A model generated the notes under the pieces. The model did not search any database, was not told where the DNA came from, and saw only the letters and a program-made list of their open reading frames with translations. 64,000 bases of DNA from Eubacteriales bacterium (lineage in GTDB: Bacteria; Bacillota; Clostridia; Oscillospirales; Oscillospiraceae): assembly GCA_030536515.1 (NCBI GenBank), contig JAUNPV010000004.1:62001-126000 (forward strand). Direction: 5' to 3'. A program made the translations under genes and the position numbers. This document shows positions 14,680 to 23,238 of the stretch, piece by piece (positions within the stretch are counted from its first letter, which is position 1; each line of letters begins with the position of its first letter).

Positions 14680-14713
14680 AAAAAAGCGCCTGAAGAATAC
14701 GTCTCAGGCACTT
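14680..14713 (-). terminator. First leader terminator upstream of the LigA-YqaJ chimera
   Basis: On the minus strand AAGTGCCTGA pairs with TCAGGCGCTT and is followed by T residues (about 14684-14680). It lies shortly after the promoter at 14769-14797. A smaller GCATCT/AGATGC hairpin (14646-14662) follows. Together with 14542-14576 this gives tandem terminators in a roughly 330-base leader, suggesting antitermination control. Confidence 0.65.
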
Positions 14714-14768
14714 TGATACTACGGTTCAACTGAAAATGCAAAAAGCAAATTACGATACTGACGGTAGT

Positions 14769-14797
14769 AGTATAGCATATTCGCAGCAAATTGGCAA
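14769..14797 (-). promoter_or_regulatory. Promoter of the chimera/helicase remnant operon
   Basis: On the minus strand TTGCCA (14797-14792) and TATACT (14774-14769) are separated by 17 bases. The transcript would start near 14762 and run through two terminators before the gene at 14429. Confidence 0.75.
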
Positions 14798-14915
14798 GTT
14801 TCTCACTGTATGCCAGTTTGCCGCTCATCCGATTCTGGTACAATTCGCATTACTATTTCAGTATCGGCATTTTTCTTAATTTCCCCACATTGAGATTCCC
14901 ACTTGGGAATTTCGT

Positions 14916-14944
14916 TTGCTTTTTTATTCCCTTTATGTTATAAT
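14916..14944 (+). promoter_or_regulatory. Promoter of the AAA/DUF4143 ATPase gene
   Basis: TTGCTT (14916-14921) and TATAAT (14939-14944) are separated by 17 bases, about 30 bases before the start codon at 14975. Confidence 0.8.
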
Positions 14945-14974
14945 GGGCATACTAAGGAAAAGGAGGTAATCCGT

Positions 14975-16195
14975 ATGGTACTCAGACAGCAATATTTGCA
15001 GCAGCTTCACGCCTGGAAGGATGACGAGGTCATCAAAGTGGTCACCGGTCTGCGCCGTTGTGGTAAGTCCACCCTTTTGAGGCAATACCGTCAGCTACTT
15101 TTGGAGGAAGGTGTTGCAGAAGATCAGATCATCTATGTCAATTTTGAGGAATTGGAATACGAGGAGTTGACCGACTACAAGAAACTCTATCAGTATCTGA
15201 AAGCAAGGGTCCATGAAGGCAAAATGAACTACATCTTCCTGGATGAAGTCCAGATGGTGGATTCTTACCAGAAGGTCGTGGACAGCTTCTATGTCAAGGA
15301 CTACGTGGATATGTATATCACCGGCTCCAACTCCTATATGCTGTCCAGTGATTTGGCCACTCTGCTGACCGGTCGATATGTGGAAATCAAAATGCTCCCC
15401 CTCTCCTTCCGCGAGTTTCTGGAGATCACAGGGATGGATACCGAAGCCGCTTTTGCAGAATTCATGAAAATTGGCGGCCTGCCCTATCTGGCCAAGATGG
15501 ATCGTCAAAATGAAAAGGTCAACGTCTATCTGGAGGGCATCTACAATACGGTCATTATCAATGACATTGAGGAACGGCAGCGCCGCAGAGAGAAGGATTC
15601 CTCCAAACGAAAGGTCACTGACATTGCCCTGCTGAAAGCCATTGCCAAGTATCTTGCCAGTGTCGTCGGCAGTCCAGTGTCTATCAAGGGAATCACGGAT
15701 TATCTGACCTCCAGCGGCCGGAAGGTATCCCCCAATACCGTGGATGACTATGTGGAGGCTCTGGTGGAATCCTTCATTTTCTACGAGGCCGAGCGGTTTG
15801 ACATCGTTGGAAAAGGACTCTTGAAGGCAAACCGGAAATTCTATATGGTGGACCTGGGCATCCGCAACCACATTCTGCCAAAGCGGAAATATGACCTTGG
15901 TTTTACCGTTGAGAATATCGTTTTCTTTGAACTGCTCCGCCGGGGCTTTACCGTCAACATCGGCAAAGTCGGAAACACCGAAGTGGACTTCGTAGCCAGG
16001 AAGAATGACGAAATCATCTACTATCAGGTAACCGCCGACATGACCGCAGAGGAAACCTTTGAGCGAGAAATGCGCCCTCTCAAGCTCATTCGGGATAACT
16101 ATGAGAAAGTCGTCCTGACATTGGACCGATTCACCCTCGGAAACTATGAGGGCATCAAGGTTATCCATGTGATCGATTGGCTGCTGAATCCGTAA
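14975..16195 (+). CDS. AAA ATPase with DUF4143 domain
   Basis: The protein has 406 residues. It has Walker A GLRRCGKSTLLRQY (about 23-36), Walker B YIFLDEVQMV (about 83-92), an arginine-rich middle part and a C-terminal DUF4143 nuclease-like domain (NIVFFELLRRGFTVNIGKVGNTEVDFVA). This family is widespread in accessory regions; its role is not established. The start at 14975 is set by AGGAGGT 7 bases upstream; the frame is open earlier but crosses the promoter. It is the only intact plus-strand gene of the island and lies between the recombinase remnants and the tRNA-Thr end. Confidence 0.9.
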   Translation: MVLRQQYLQQLHAWKDDEVIKVVTGLRRCGKSTLLRQYRQLLLEEGVAEDQIIYVNFEELEYEELTDYKKLYQYLKARVHEGKMNYIFLDEVQMVDSYQKVVDSFYVKDYVDMYITGSNSYMLSSDLATLLTGRYVEIKMLPLSFREFLEITGMDTEAAFAEFMKIGGLPYLAKMDRQNEKVNVYLEGIYNTVIINDIEERQRRREKDSSKRKVTDIALLKAIAKYLASVVGSPVSIKGITDYLTSSGRKVSPNTVDDYVEALVESFIFYEAERFDIVGKGLLKANRKFYMVDLGIRNHILPKRKYDLGFTVENIVFFELLRRGFTVNIGKVGNTEVDFVARKNDEIIYYQVTADMTAEETFEREMRPLKLIRDNYEKVVLTLDRFTLGNYEGIKVIHVIDWLLNP

Positions 16196-16333
16196 TTTCA
16201 TGCGGTATCCTATTTCGTGGTATGGGTTTTGGGAGGAAATAAATAGCGAACCACCGTCCTGGCCTATTTTGCAGCAGCCATTATTCAGGGCGGTGATAAC
16301 CAATCTGATGTGATTACTGCTTGGGGATGTTCC

Positions 16334-16374
16334 GACAAAGTGCCTGTCGAATTTTGTTCGGCGGGCACTTTGTC
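16334..16374 (+). terminator. Hairpin behind the AAA/DUF4143 gene
   Basis: GACAAAGTGCC and GGCACTTTGTC form an 11-bp perfect stem with a 19-base loop, about 140 bases behind the stop codon. No strong T-run follows, so a terminator role is only likely. Confidence 0.45.
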
Positions 16375-16717
16375 ATACGAATTTTTAATATAACGATTTA
16401 TTGTTTTACTGCTTGAATCATGATAGCTATACTGTCTTTCTGTGGGAAACACTTCCACAGTCTGCTTGCTGACAGCCTCATACGACTATTACGTCAGATT
16501 GCAGAAGAAAGTAAAAAATCAATCTGATTTCAGAATATATTTTAGCCTTTCAGCAAAAAATAGTTAGATATTTCAACATTCGTAAAGGCGTTTCAGACAA
16601 TGAAAAAATCTATCAAAATGTTCAAAAATAGCAAAAATCAAATTTTCAAATATGTTTTCAAATTCACACAAAAATCTAACTTTTTCAGCTTATTGAAATC
16701 AAATAGTTTCGATAATT
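16375..16717. other. AT-rich non-coding stretch at the end of the island
   Basis: I see no supported gene between 16196 and the tRNA. Base composition is far more AT-rich than the flanking chromosome, with repeated TCAAAA-type words between about 16610 and 16670. This fits leftover flank of an integrated element. Confidence 0.5.
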
Positions 16718-16768
16718 CTATGGTCATTTTTTGAGCTATGATCAAACTATGGTCAAACTATGGTCAAG
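16718..16768 (+). repeat. 11-base direct repeats (CTATGrTCAAA) near the tRNA-Thr 3' end
   Basis: CTATGATCAAA, CTATGGTCAAA and CTATGGTCAAG follow each other without gaps at 16736-16768, and a further CTATGGTCA is at 16718-16726. They lie about 70 bases from the tRNA 3' end, where arm-type integrase binding sites of tRNA-targeting elements usually lie. No integrase gene is left. Confidence 0.65.
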
Positions 16769-16798
16769 CAGACTATTTCGGCAGATTTACAAAAAAGT

Positions 16799-16835
16799 AA
16801 AACCCCCTAAAGCCGTTACGGCTCTAGGGGTTTTT
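16799..16835. terminator. tRNA-Thr terminator (bidirectional)
   Basis: ACCCCCTAAAGCCG and CGGCTCTAGGGGT pair around TTA, flanked by A residues on the left and five T residues on the right. It directly follows the tRNA gene on the minus strand. Confidence 0.8.
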
Positions 16836-16836
16836 G

Positions 16837-16912
16837 TGGAGCTAGTGACCTGACTCGAACAGGCGACCTTCTCATTACGAGTGAGATGCACTACCGACTG
16901 TGCTACACTAGC
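16837..16912 (-). tRNA. tRNA-Thr (anticodon CGU)
   Basis: On the minus strand the acceptor GCTAGTG pairs with CACTAGC, followed by discriminator T and an encoded CCA. The D arm is GCACAGTCGGTAGTGC. The anticodon stem TCTCA/TGAGA holds the loop CTCGTAA, giving anticodon CGT. The T arm is CCTGTTCGAGTCAGG. All arms fold. The gene forms the right border of the low-GC island. Confidence 0.95.
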
Positions 16913-16963
16913 GTGCTCAGCCCAATTATTATAGCTGGGTTTGGGCTGAATGTCAATAGCTTT

Positions 16964-17530
16964 TTATACCTGTGCGCCCAGCTCTTTGATTTTCTCCCGG
17001 ATGGACAGGAGGTCATCAAAGGTTTCCGGGCGTTTGGTCACGTCCCGGAGGAGGGCGGAGGGGTGGTAGATGGCGGTCATCCAGACGCCGTTTTTCTCCA
17101 TCCACTGGCCGTGCTGGCGGGTGATGCGGAAGTTTTCGTCGATGAGGCGCTGGGCGGCAATGCGGCCCAGGCAGACGATAATCTTCGGGCGGACCAGAGC
17201 CGCTTGACTGCGCAGATACCCGATGCAGGCATCCTGCTCGGTCTCCAATGGGTCCCGGTTCCGGGGCGGGCGGCATTTGACGATGTTGGCAATATAGCAG
17301 TTGGTGTTCCGGTCCAGGTCGATGATGGCGAGCATATCGTCCAGCAGCTTTCCGGCGGGGCCTACAAAGGGGATGCCCTGCCTGTCCTCCTGCTCCCCCG
17401 GGCCCTCGCCCACCAGCATCACGTCCGCCTCCCGGCAGCCGACCCCGAAAACCACGTGGTTTCTGGTTTCGCACAGGCCACAGCGGGTGCATTCCAGGCA
17501 GGTCTGGCAGAGTGTTTCCCAGTCAAGCAT
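16964..17530 (-). CDS. Type 4/5 iron-sulfur uracil-DNA glycosylase
   Basis: This enzyme removes uracil from DNA in base-excision repair. The protein has 188 residues. The family marks are CTRCGLCETR (cluster cysteines), the active-site loop VGEGPGEQED, CRPPRNRDP with a further cluster Cys, and the C-terminal HPSALLR loop. The start codon overlaps the stop of the DacF-like gene by one base (TGATG), with a GGAGGAATTAC site, so translation is coupled. Confidence 0.9.
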   Translation of the reverse strand: MLDWETLCQTCLECTRCGLCETRNHVVFGVGCREADVMLVGEGPGEQEDRQGIPFVGPAGKLLDDMLAIIDLDRNTNCYIANIVKCRPPRNRDPLETEQDACIGYLRSQAALVRPKIIVCLGRIAAQRLIDENFRITRQHGQWMEKNGVWMTAIYHPSALLRDVTKRPETFDDLLSIREKIKELGAQV

Positions 17531-19059
17531 CAGTAATTCCTCCTGCGGGCCTCCCGGCGGCGGCGTCTCCGGGCCCGCATCCGGGAGCGCATATAGGCGT
17601 TGAAGGCCAGATAGGCCATGGCAAGGCCCAGAATAATCACACAGATGGTGCCGATGACGGACAGGATTCCCGATTCATCGGAGTCTCTGCGGACGGCGGT
17701 GGAGCGGATGGTAACGCCGGTGTCGTTGGCGGCTTTCACATTGCCCATGGCGTACACCTCCGCCTCGGCCATACAGCAGTTGCGGTACCAGATTTCCATG
17801 GTGCCGATTTTCTGGTCCTTGGCCACGGGGGCGGTGAGGTCGCCGTCGGTGATGAAATAGTTGACGGTCAGGTTGTTCATGGTGGCCGCAATGGGCACCA
17901 CGGAGTCATAATCCACAATGGCCTGGCCCACGGCGTTGCTCTCGCCGCCGGCCACCGGGAACTGGCTCAGTGACATTCCCTCGTAGAGGAGCCGGTTGAC
18001 CTTATACTTGTCAAAGCCCAGGCTCAGCAGCTCCACCATTTCGTTGAAGTTGCCGTAATACTGGATACGCCAGCTGTCCGGCACGGTGGTACGGACGGCG
18101 CCCAGGACCACCGCCACATAGCTGAGGTTCCGGGTTGGGTCGTCGGACTTGGTTTCGGCGGTGATGGCCAGGTTTGCGCCGGTGGTGCTGTGGTAGCTCT
18201 GGACGCCGCCGGTGACCCGGCTGTCGATGAATTCCAGAATGTCGGACTGCTCCATCATATAGTTCTTGGTCACCAGCTTGCGCTCCTCCGAGCGGTCGGT
18301 GGCCGGGACCGTGTAGCTGGTGGTACCGAAGGCCTTTTTGAACGCCTCATTTTTCATGGCCTCCACCACAATCTTGGCCATGTCCCGGGCGGTGGTGTAG
18401 GAGTGGGACACGGTTTCCAGGCCGTGGACATTGGAAAAATCGGTGGTGGTGCAGCCCATCTGCTTGACCCGGGCGTTCATCAGGCTGACAAAGGCCTGCT
18501 GGGTCCCCGCCACGTGCTCGGCCAGGGCAATGGCGGCATCGTTGGCGTTTTCCAGGAACATACAGTAAATCAGGGATTCCACGCTCAGCTGCTCGTCGTG
18601 CTTCAGCTTCACATCCAGCGAACCGATGGGCAGCTTGGAAATGTTGACGCTGTTGACCTTGACCATTTCATCCGGCTCACAGCTTTCCAGGGCAATCAGG
18701 GCGGTGACCATTTTGGCCAGGTTGCCGGGGCACAGCTTGGTATCCGGGTTGTAGGAATAGACCACGGTGTTGGTGGCTGTCTCATACAGGAACACGCCCT
18801 GGGCCGTATCCAGCTTCCGCTCGGTGCCCGCCAGGGGAACCAGGCCGTTGATGGTGTGGCAGCCGTTCTGGATGCTGACGGTGCCGTAGACCGCCTTGGG
18901 GTCCTGCTCCTTCACCCCGCCGGCATCCAGGGGCAGCGTCTCCCCCACGGTCTCCCCGGTGGAAGCCGGGGCGGTCTGCTCAGCGGAAACAGGCAGGGCC
19001 AGACACTGGAAAAGCAGGGCAAGACCCAACAGCAGCCACAGAAATTTCATTTTTTTCAT
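17530..19059 (-). CDS. DacF/S11-like membrane protein lacking catalytic motifs
   Basis: The protein has 509 residues with signal peptide (MKKMKFLWLLLGLALLFQCLALPVSA), a D-Ala-D-Ala carboxypeptidase (S11) fold, and a C-terminal membrane helix followed by a very basic tail (RSRMRARRRRRREARRR). The fold is evident from YNPDTKLCPGNLAKMVTALIALE and NANDAAIALAEHVAGT. The three S11 motifs are altered: SxxK reads NLAK, SxN reads NAN, and KTG reads VTG. It is therefore probably a non-catalytic, possibly peptidoglycan-binding protein. It lies next to a second protein of the same kind. Confidence 0.8.
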   Translation of the reverse strand: MKKMKFLWLLLGLALLFQCLALPVSAEQTAPASTGETVGETLPLDAGGVKEQDPKAVYGTVSIQNGCHTINGLVPLAGTERKLDTAQGVFLYETATNTVVYSYNPDTKLCPGNLAKMVTALIALESCEPDEMVKVNSVNISKLPIGSLDVKLKHDEQLSVESLIYCMFLENANDAAIALAEHVAGTQQAFVSLMNARVKQMGCTTTDFSNVHGLETVSHSYTTARDMAKIVVEAMKNEAFKKAFGTTSYTVPATDRSEERKLVTKNYMMEQSDILEFIDSRVTGGVQSYHSTTGANLAITAETKSDDPTRNLSYVAVVLGAVRTTVPDSWRIQYYGNFNEMVELLSLGFDKYKVNRLLYEGMSLSQFPVAGGESNAVGQAIVDYDSVVPIAATMNNLTVNYFITDGDLTAPVAKDQKIGTMEIWYRNCCMAEAEVYAMGNVKAANDTGVTIRSTAVRRDSDESGILSVIGTICVIILGLAMAYLAFNAYMRSRMRARRRRRREARRRNY

Positions 19060-19117
19060 AATTATCCCTCAAAATTCTTCCGCCGGGGCTTCCCGGCGAA
19101 GACGTTGTATCGCAGAT

Positions 19118-20140
19118 TTAGTTCTGAATTCCCTGATTCAGCAGCTCCGTCATGTCCTCGTAATCGCCAAAGTGCTTAACGCTCCACCCATTATCCGCCA
19201 TGACCCGCTCCGACCCCAGGACGATGCCAATATACAGCCCATTATCCTCCACCGTGCAGACCAGTCCTCCCCCGGTGTCCCGGCGGTAAGCCTGCATTCC
19301 GCCGGTGACCCGGGGATCCATAAAGTCGAAAAGATTTGTCTGCTCCATCATGTAGTTATGGGTCATCAGTTCCCGCTTCTCACAGCAGTTTGTCGCAGGA
19401 ACCACATACTCGGTCATACTGAAGAAATCCCGGAAGGTGTCGTTTTGAATGGCTTCATAGATGATTCTCAGCATATCCCGGGCGGTGGTGCGGTTTTTCT
19501 CGGCATCCAGCCCATGGACATCTGAAAACGCCGTATCGGTGCAGCCGATTTCCTTCACCCGGCTGTTCATCAAATCCACAAAATTCCATTGGCTCCCCGC
19601 CACCTGCTCAGACAGGACGATGGCAGCATCGTTGGCACCTTCCAGCAGCATACAGGCAAGCAGGTCACGGACGGTCATCTCCTCCCCGGCCTGAAGATTC
19701 TGATTTAACGCACCCGCAGGCAGGTTCCAATTCTCCCGGGCCCCAACCGTCACCCCATCCTCCAAAGAGCAGTTTTCCATGACAATCAGAGCTGTCACCA
19801 GCTTGGTCAAGCCGCCGGGGGCCGCCTGGGCATCCGGTGCACGGGAGCAGACAATGCTTCCGCGGTTCACATCATACAAAAGCATACTTTTTGCCGAGCC
19901 GAAGGTGAGCGCATAGCCGTCCTCCTCCAGGCTGAGCTCCGGCATGGCTTGGGCCTGGGTCTCAGCGGGAATCGTGGTCTCCGGAGCCGCTGTGGTTGCA
20001 GCTTCGGTGGGAAGGCTGGTCTGCAAAAGCTCCTCTCCGGTGGCCGCCGGGGCATCCTTGGCGGCGCAGCCGGACAGCGTCAATGACGCTGCGGCCGCTG
20101 CGGCGCACAGCAGCACCGAAAAGAATCGAAATTTTTTCAT
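19118..20140 (-). CDS. DacF/S11-like lipoprotein lacking catalytic motifs
   Basis: The protein has 340 residues with a lipobox (SLTLSGCAAK) and a Thr/Ala/Pro-rich linker before an S11 carboxypeptidase-like domain. The motif positions read GLTK for SxxK (APGGLTKLVTALIVME), GAN for SxN (LEGANDAAIVLSEQ) and VTG for KTG (DPRVTGGMQ). Like its neighbour it should not be able to acylate through serine. Similarity of the two genes suggests duplication. The start at 20140 has GGAGGTAAATTT; the frame extends further up without a site. Its promoter faces that of comEA. Confidence 0.8.
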   Translation of the reverse strand: MKKFRFFSVLLCAAAAAASLTLSGCAAKDAPAATGEELLQTSLPTEAATTAAPETTIPAETQAQAMPELSLEEDGYALTFGSAKSMLLYDVNRGSIVCSRAPDAQAAPGGLTKLVTALIVMENCSLEDGVTVGARENWNLPAGALNQNLQAGEEMTVRDLLACMLLEGANDAAIVLSEQVAGSQWNFVDLMNSRVKEIGCTDTAFSDVHGLDAEKNRTTARDMLRIIYEAIQNDTFRDFFSMTEYVVPATNCCEKRELMTHNYMMEQTNLFDFMDPRVTGGMQAYRRDTGGGLVCTVEDNGLYIGIVLGSERVMADNGWSVKHFGDYEDMTELLNQGIQN

Positions 20141-20169
20141 AAATTTACCTCCATTACCCCATTCCGGGG

Positions 20170-20247
20170 TTGTCCGTTGGCGGGAAATCGTGTATAATGT
20201 CATTGATATGACTGTAACATTATATCAGCTTTTTGTCTTCCAGTCAA
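20170..20247. promoter_or_regulatory. Face-to-face overlapping promoters of comEA and the DacF-like lipoprotein
   Basis: Plus strand: TTGTCC (20170-20175), 17 bases, TATAAT (20193-20198), reading toward comEA. Minus strand: TTGACT (20247-20242), 17 bases, TATAAT (20224-20219), reading toward 20140. Each transcript would run through the other promoter. The two -10 regions form an inverted repeat TATAATGT/ACATTATA (20193-20200 and 20217-20224). Confidence 0.65.
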
Positions 20248-20265
20248 TGCGGAAGGGGGATTCCC

Positions 20266-20646
20266 ATGAAAAAACCGGCGGTGCAGCTTCTGGTGGCGGT
20301 GACGTGCGTCTTTGCCGCCTTTACCCTGGGGCTGCTTCTGGGCCGCAGCGGCAGCCGCGGCGGGGTACATCTGGCTGTGCCCGCCGCCATGCAGACCGCC
20401 CCGGCGGAAACGGAGCCCCTCCCCTCCGCCACCCAGCCCCTGGTCCGGTTTCCCATTGACCTGAACAGCGCCGGACTGGACGAGCTCATGGCCCTGCCCG
20501 GCATCGGGGAGGTGCTGGCCCGGCGGATTCTGGCCTACCGGGCGGAGCAGGGGGAATTTTCCACTGTGGAGGAGCTGCTGAATGTGGAGGATATTGGAAA
20601 AAAACGGCTGGAGCAGATTATGGAACTGGTGAAAATCGGAGGTTAG
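20266..20646 (+). CDS. comEA: ComEA-like helix-hairpin-helix DNA-binding protein
   Basis: The protein has 126 residues. An N-terminal membrane anchor (LLVAVTCVFAAFTLGLLLG) and a Pro/Thr-rich linker precede a helix-hairpin-helix pair (IDLNSAGLDELMALPGIGEVLARRILAYRAEQG and LLNVEDIGKKRLEQI). ComEA binds incoming DNA in competent cells; no other com genes are visible here, and similar small proteins exist in bacteria not known to be competent. The start at 20266 follows GGAAGGGGG. It lies three bases before the response regulator gene. Confidence 0.8.
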   Translation: MKKPAVQLLVAVTCVFAAFTLGLLLGRSGSRGGVHLAVPAAMQTAPAETEPLPSATQPLVRFPIDLNSAGLDELMALPGIGEVLARRILAYRAEQGEFSTVEELLNVEDIGKKRLEQIMELVKIGG

Positions 20647-20649
20647 GCT

Positions 20650-21330
20650 ATGAAAATACTGGTGGTAGACGACGAGGCCCTGCTGGTCAAGGGTATTCGG
20701 TTTAATTTGCAGAACGAGGGCTACGAGGTCATCACAGGCGGCGACGGGCTGGAGGCGGTCCAGGCCGTTCAGAATCAGGACCCGGACCTGGTGGTGCTGG
20801 ACGTGATGATGCCCAATATGGACGGGCTCACCGCCTGCGCCAAAATCCGGGAGTTTTCCGACGTGCCCATCATCCTGCTGACGGCCAAGGCCGAGGATAT
20901 GGACAAGCTCATGGGCTTTGACCACGGGGCGGACGACTATCTGACCAAGCCCTTCAACATCCTGGAATTAAAGGCCCGCATCCGGGCCCTTTTACGGCGG
21001 GCGGGACCCCGGGGGGAGAAGGCTGTGGGCAATCAGCTGACCATCGGCACCATCACCTTGGATCTGGATGCCCGGAACGCCTACCGGGACGGCGCTCTGG
21101 CGGACCTGACCGCCAAGGAATTCGACGTGATTGAATTTCTCATGCGCAATCCCAACCGGGTCTACTCCCGGGAGGCGCTGCTGGACACCATCTGGGCCTA
21201 TGAATACCGCAGCGACATCCGCACGGTGGATGTGCACATCCGCCGCCTCCGGGAGAAGCTGGAAGAAAATCCGGCGGAGCCGAAATACATTTTGACGAAG
21301 TGGGGCGTTGGCTATTATTTCCGAAAATGA
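20650..21330 (+). CDS. OmpR/PhoB-type response regulator
   Basis: The protein has 226 residues. The receiver has DDE (9-11), the phospho-acceptor Asp in [12 protein letters not shown], the Thr in ILLTAKAE and Lys in YLTKPF. The winged-helix domain ends in [15 protein letters not shown]... [10 protein letters not shown]. The order and length are standard. It overlaps the histidine kinase gene and so forms a two-component pair. The signal is unknown; the downstream GerM-like lipoprotein may be part of the same unit. Confidence 0.95.
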   Translation: MKILVVDDEALLVKGIRFNLQNEGYEVITGGDGLEAVQAVQNQDPDLVVLDVMMPNMDGLTACAKIREFSDVPIILLTAKAEDMDKLMGFDHGADDYLTKPFNILELKARIRALLRRAGPRGEKAVGNQLTIGTITLDLDARNAYRDGALADLTAKEFDVIEFLMRNPNRVYSREALLDTIWAYEYRSDIRTVDVHIRRLREKLEENPAEPKYILTKWGVGYYFRK

Positions 21331-22750
21331 GAAAAAGCCCTTCTGGGGCTACCGAAACACCCAGACCCGGTATGCCATGACCTATGTGGTCATCACCACC
21401 GTGGTGCTGCTGATTCTGAATATCTACTGCTCCAACATCAGCCAGCGGCTGTTCTGCCAGAGCAAGGAGGCCGCCATGGTTGAAAAATGCCAGCTGGCCT
21501 CTGACGAGATTGCCACCCTGGACGTGCTGAGCCCCACCACCGTGGCGGGGATTATGGGCCAGATGGAAAGCCTCACCGCCAACCGGGTCATCGTCACCGA
21601 CCAGGGGGGCAACGCCCTGTACGACAGCGGCGGGGAGTATGTGGGTGCCTATGTGCTGTTCCCGGAGATTTTGAAGGCCCTGGACGGCAACGACGTGTTC
21701 TCCTGGGACTACCGGGACAGCGCCATGTTCTCCCGGGCCGCCACCCCCATCGTCTACTACGGGGCCAATGTGGGCTGCGTGTACATGGCCGAGCACGACA
21801 CCTCCCAGGGCGTGCTGCTGCTGAAGCTCCAGGGCACCGTGCTGCGGGTGACGCTGATGCTGGAGGTGCTCATCACCCTGTTCTCCATCATCTTCTCCCG
21901 GGGCTTCTCCCGGCGGCTCAGCAAAATCATGCGCCATATGCGCACCATCCAGGAGGGAGACTACTCCCAGAAGCTGAACATGGGCGGCAACGACGAGCTG
22001 ACGGTGCTGGGCAACGAATTCGACGACCTGACGGACCGGCTGCAAACCTCCGAGCAGAAGCGCAGCCGCTTTGTCTCCGATGCCTCCCACGAGCTGAAAA
22101 CCCCTCTGGCCTCCATCAAGCTGTTGTCGGACTCTATTTTGCAGTACGACATGGATTTGCAGACCGTCCGGGAATTTGTAGGCGACATCGGCGACGAGGC
22201 GGAGCGGTTAAACCGGATGACCACCAAGCTGCTGTCCCTGACCAAGGCCGAGGGCCTGCCCGATTCGTCGGAAAGCGAGATCATCTACATGGCCCCCACC
22301 GTCCGGCGGGTGGCGAGAATGCTGAAGCAGACGGCCCTGAAGGCGCAGGTCACCTTCCAGCTGGAGCTGGAGGGGGACAGCCCGGTGCTGATTTTGGAGG
22401 ACGACCTGTACCAGATTGTCTTTAATCTCATGGAAAACGGCATCAAATACAACATCGCCGGGGGCCGCCTGACGGTGCGCCTTCACCGGCAGGAGGAAAA
22501 CGCCCTGCTGGAGGTCTCCGACACCGGCATGGGCATCGACGGGGAGGCTCTGAAGCACGTGTTCGAGCGGTTCTACCGGGTGGACAAGGCCCGGTCACGG
22601 GCCACCGGCGGTAGCGGCCTGGGCCTTGCCATCGTGCGGACCATCGTCCAGCGGAACCGGGGCACCATCGAGGTCAGCTCCGTGGTGGACCAGGGCACCA
22701 CCTTCACGGTGAGCTTTCCGGCCTTTGACACGGAGGTAGACCAGGTATGA
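21308..22750 (+). CDS. Sensor histidine kinase
   Basis: The protein has up to 480 residues: transmembrane segment ([14 protein letters not shown]), extracytoplasmic sensor of about 120 residues, second membrane segment ([15 protein letters not shown]), HAMP, and HisKA with H-box [16 protein letters not shown]. The ATPase has the N-box ([10 protein letters not shown]), [20 protein letters not shown] and [10 protein letters not shown]. The frame overlaps the regulator stop; the start is uncertain. TTG at 21308 is the only visible start before the first membrane helix, and ATG 23 codons later would shorten the cytoplasmic tail. Confidence 0.92.
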   Translation: MAIISENEKKPFWGYRNTQTRYAMTYVVITTVVLLILNIYCSNISQRLFCQSKEAAMVEKCQLASDEIATLDVLSPTTVAGIMGQMESLTANRVIVTDQGGNALYDSGGEYVGAYVLFPEILKALDGNDVFSWDYRDSAMFSRAATPIVYYGANVGCVYMAEHDTSQGVLLLKLQGTVLRVTLMLEVLITLFSIIFSRGFSRRLSKIMRHMRTIQEGDYSQKLNMGGNDELTVLGNEFDDLTDRLQTSEQKRSRFVSDASHELKTPLASIKLLSDSILQYDMDLQTVREFVGDIGDEAERLNRMTTKLLSLTKAEGLPDSSESEIIYMAPTVRRVARMLKQTALKAQVTFQLELEGDSPVLILEDDLYQIVFNLMENGIKYNIAGGRLTVRLHRQEENALLEVSDTGMGIDGEALKHVFERFYRVDKARSRATGGSGLGLAIVRTIVQRNRGTIEVSSVVDQGTTFTVSFPAFDTEVDQV

Positions 22751-23238
22751 AGCGTGGGCTGATTCTGATGATTTTGGCAGCCGTGCTGCTGTCCGGCTGC
22801 ACCGCCTCGGCAGGGGGGCTCAAGGAGCCGGTGACCTTTTACTACCTGCTGGAGCAGTACACCTACGGCCAGGATGCCCAGGTCTTTGCCCCCGAGCAGT
22901 GGGAGGCCGCCGGTCACCGGCAGGACCTGACGTATCTGCTGTCGCTGTACCTGATGGGGCCGTCCCAGGAGGGCCACCTGTCCCCCCTGCCCCGGGACAC
23001 CAAGGTCTATTCCACCAAGGAGCTGGACCGGGATGTGTTTGTGAACATTTCCGACACCGGCGCCACCCTCAGCGACACCGCCTTTACCCGGGCCTGCGCC
23101 TGTCTGGCGCTGACCTGCTTTGACCTGACGGATGCCCAGTCGGTCACCGTCCGCAGCGGGATGCGCTCCATCACCATGACCCGGGACACCCTGATTTTAG
23201 TGGACGACAGTCCCATGACCACGGAGGAAACAGCATGA
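22747..23238 (+). CDS. GerM-like (GerMN domain) lipoprotein
   Basis: The protein has 163 residues. A lipoprotein signal [20 protein letters not shown] precedes a domain of about 130 residues with [19 protein letters not shown] and PRDTKVYS, the pattern of GerMN domains found in sporulation and germination proteins such as GerM. It overlaps the kinase gene by ATGA and the exonuclease gene by ATGA, so it belongs to the same transcription unit. It may be an accessory to the two-component system. Confidence 0.7.
   Translation: MKRGLILMILAAVLLSGCTASAGGLKEPVTFYYLLEQYTYGQDAQVFAPEQWEAAGHRQDLTYLLSLYLMGPSQEGHLSPLPRDTKVYSTKELDRDVFVNISDTGATLSDTAFTRACACLALTCFDLTDAQSVTVRSGMRSITMTRDTLILVDDSPMTTEETA

Noticed and set aside
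15095..16303. Minus-strand open frame of 402 codons opposite the AAA/DUF4143 gene
   Set aside because: The plus-strand frame has Walker motifs, promoter and ribosome site; the opposite frame has none of these.
16610..16680. CRISPR-type repeats in the TCAAAA-rich stretch before tRNA-Thr
   Set aside because: The words are short, irregular and without constant spacing; only the 11-mers at 16736-16768 are truly periodic.
11000..16840. A defence island or intact conjugative element
   Set aside because: No integrase, relaxase, transfer or restriction genes are present; only regulatory genes, truncated recombination genes and one DUF4143 ATPase remain.
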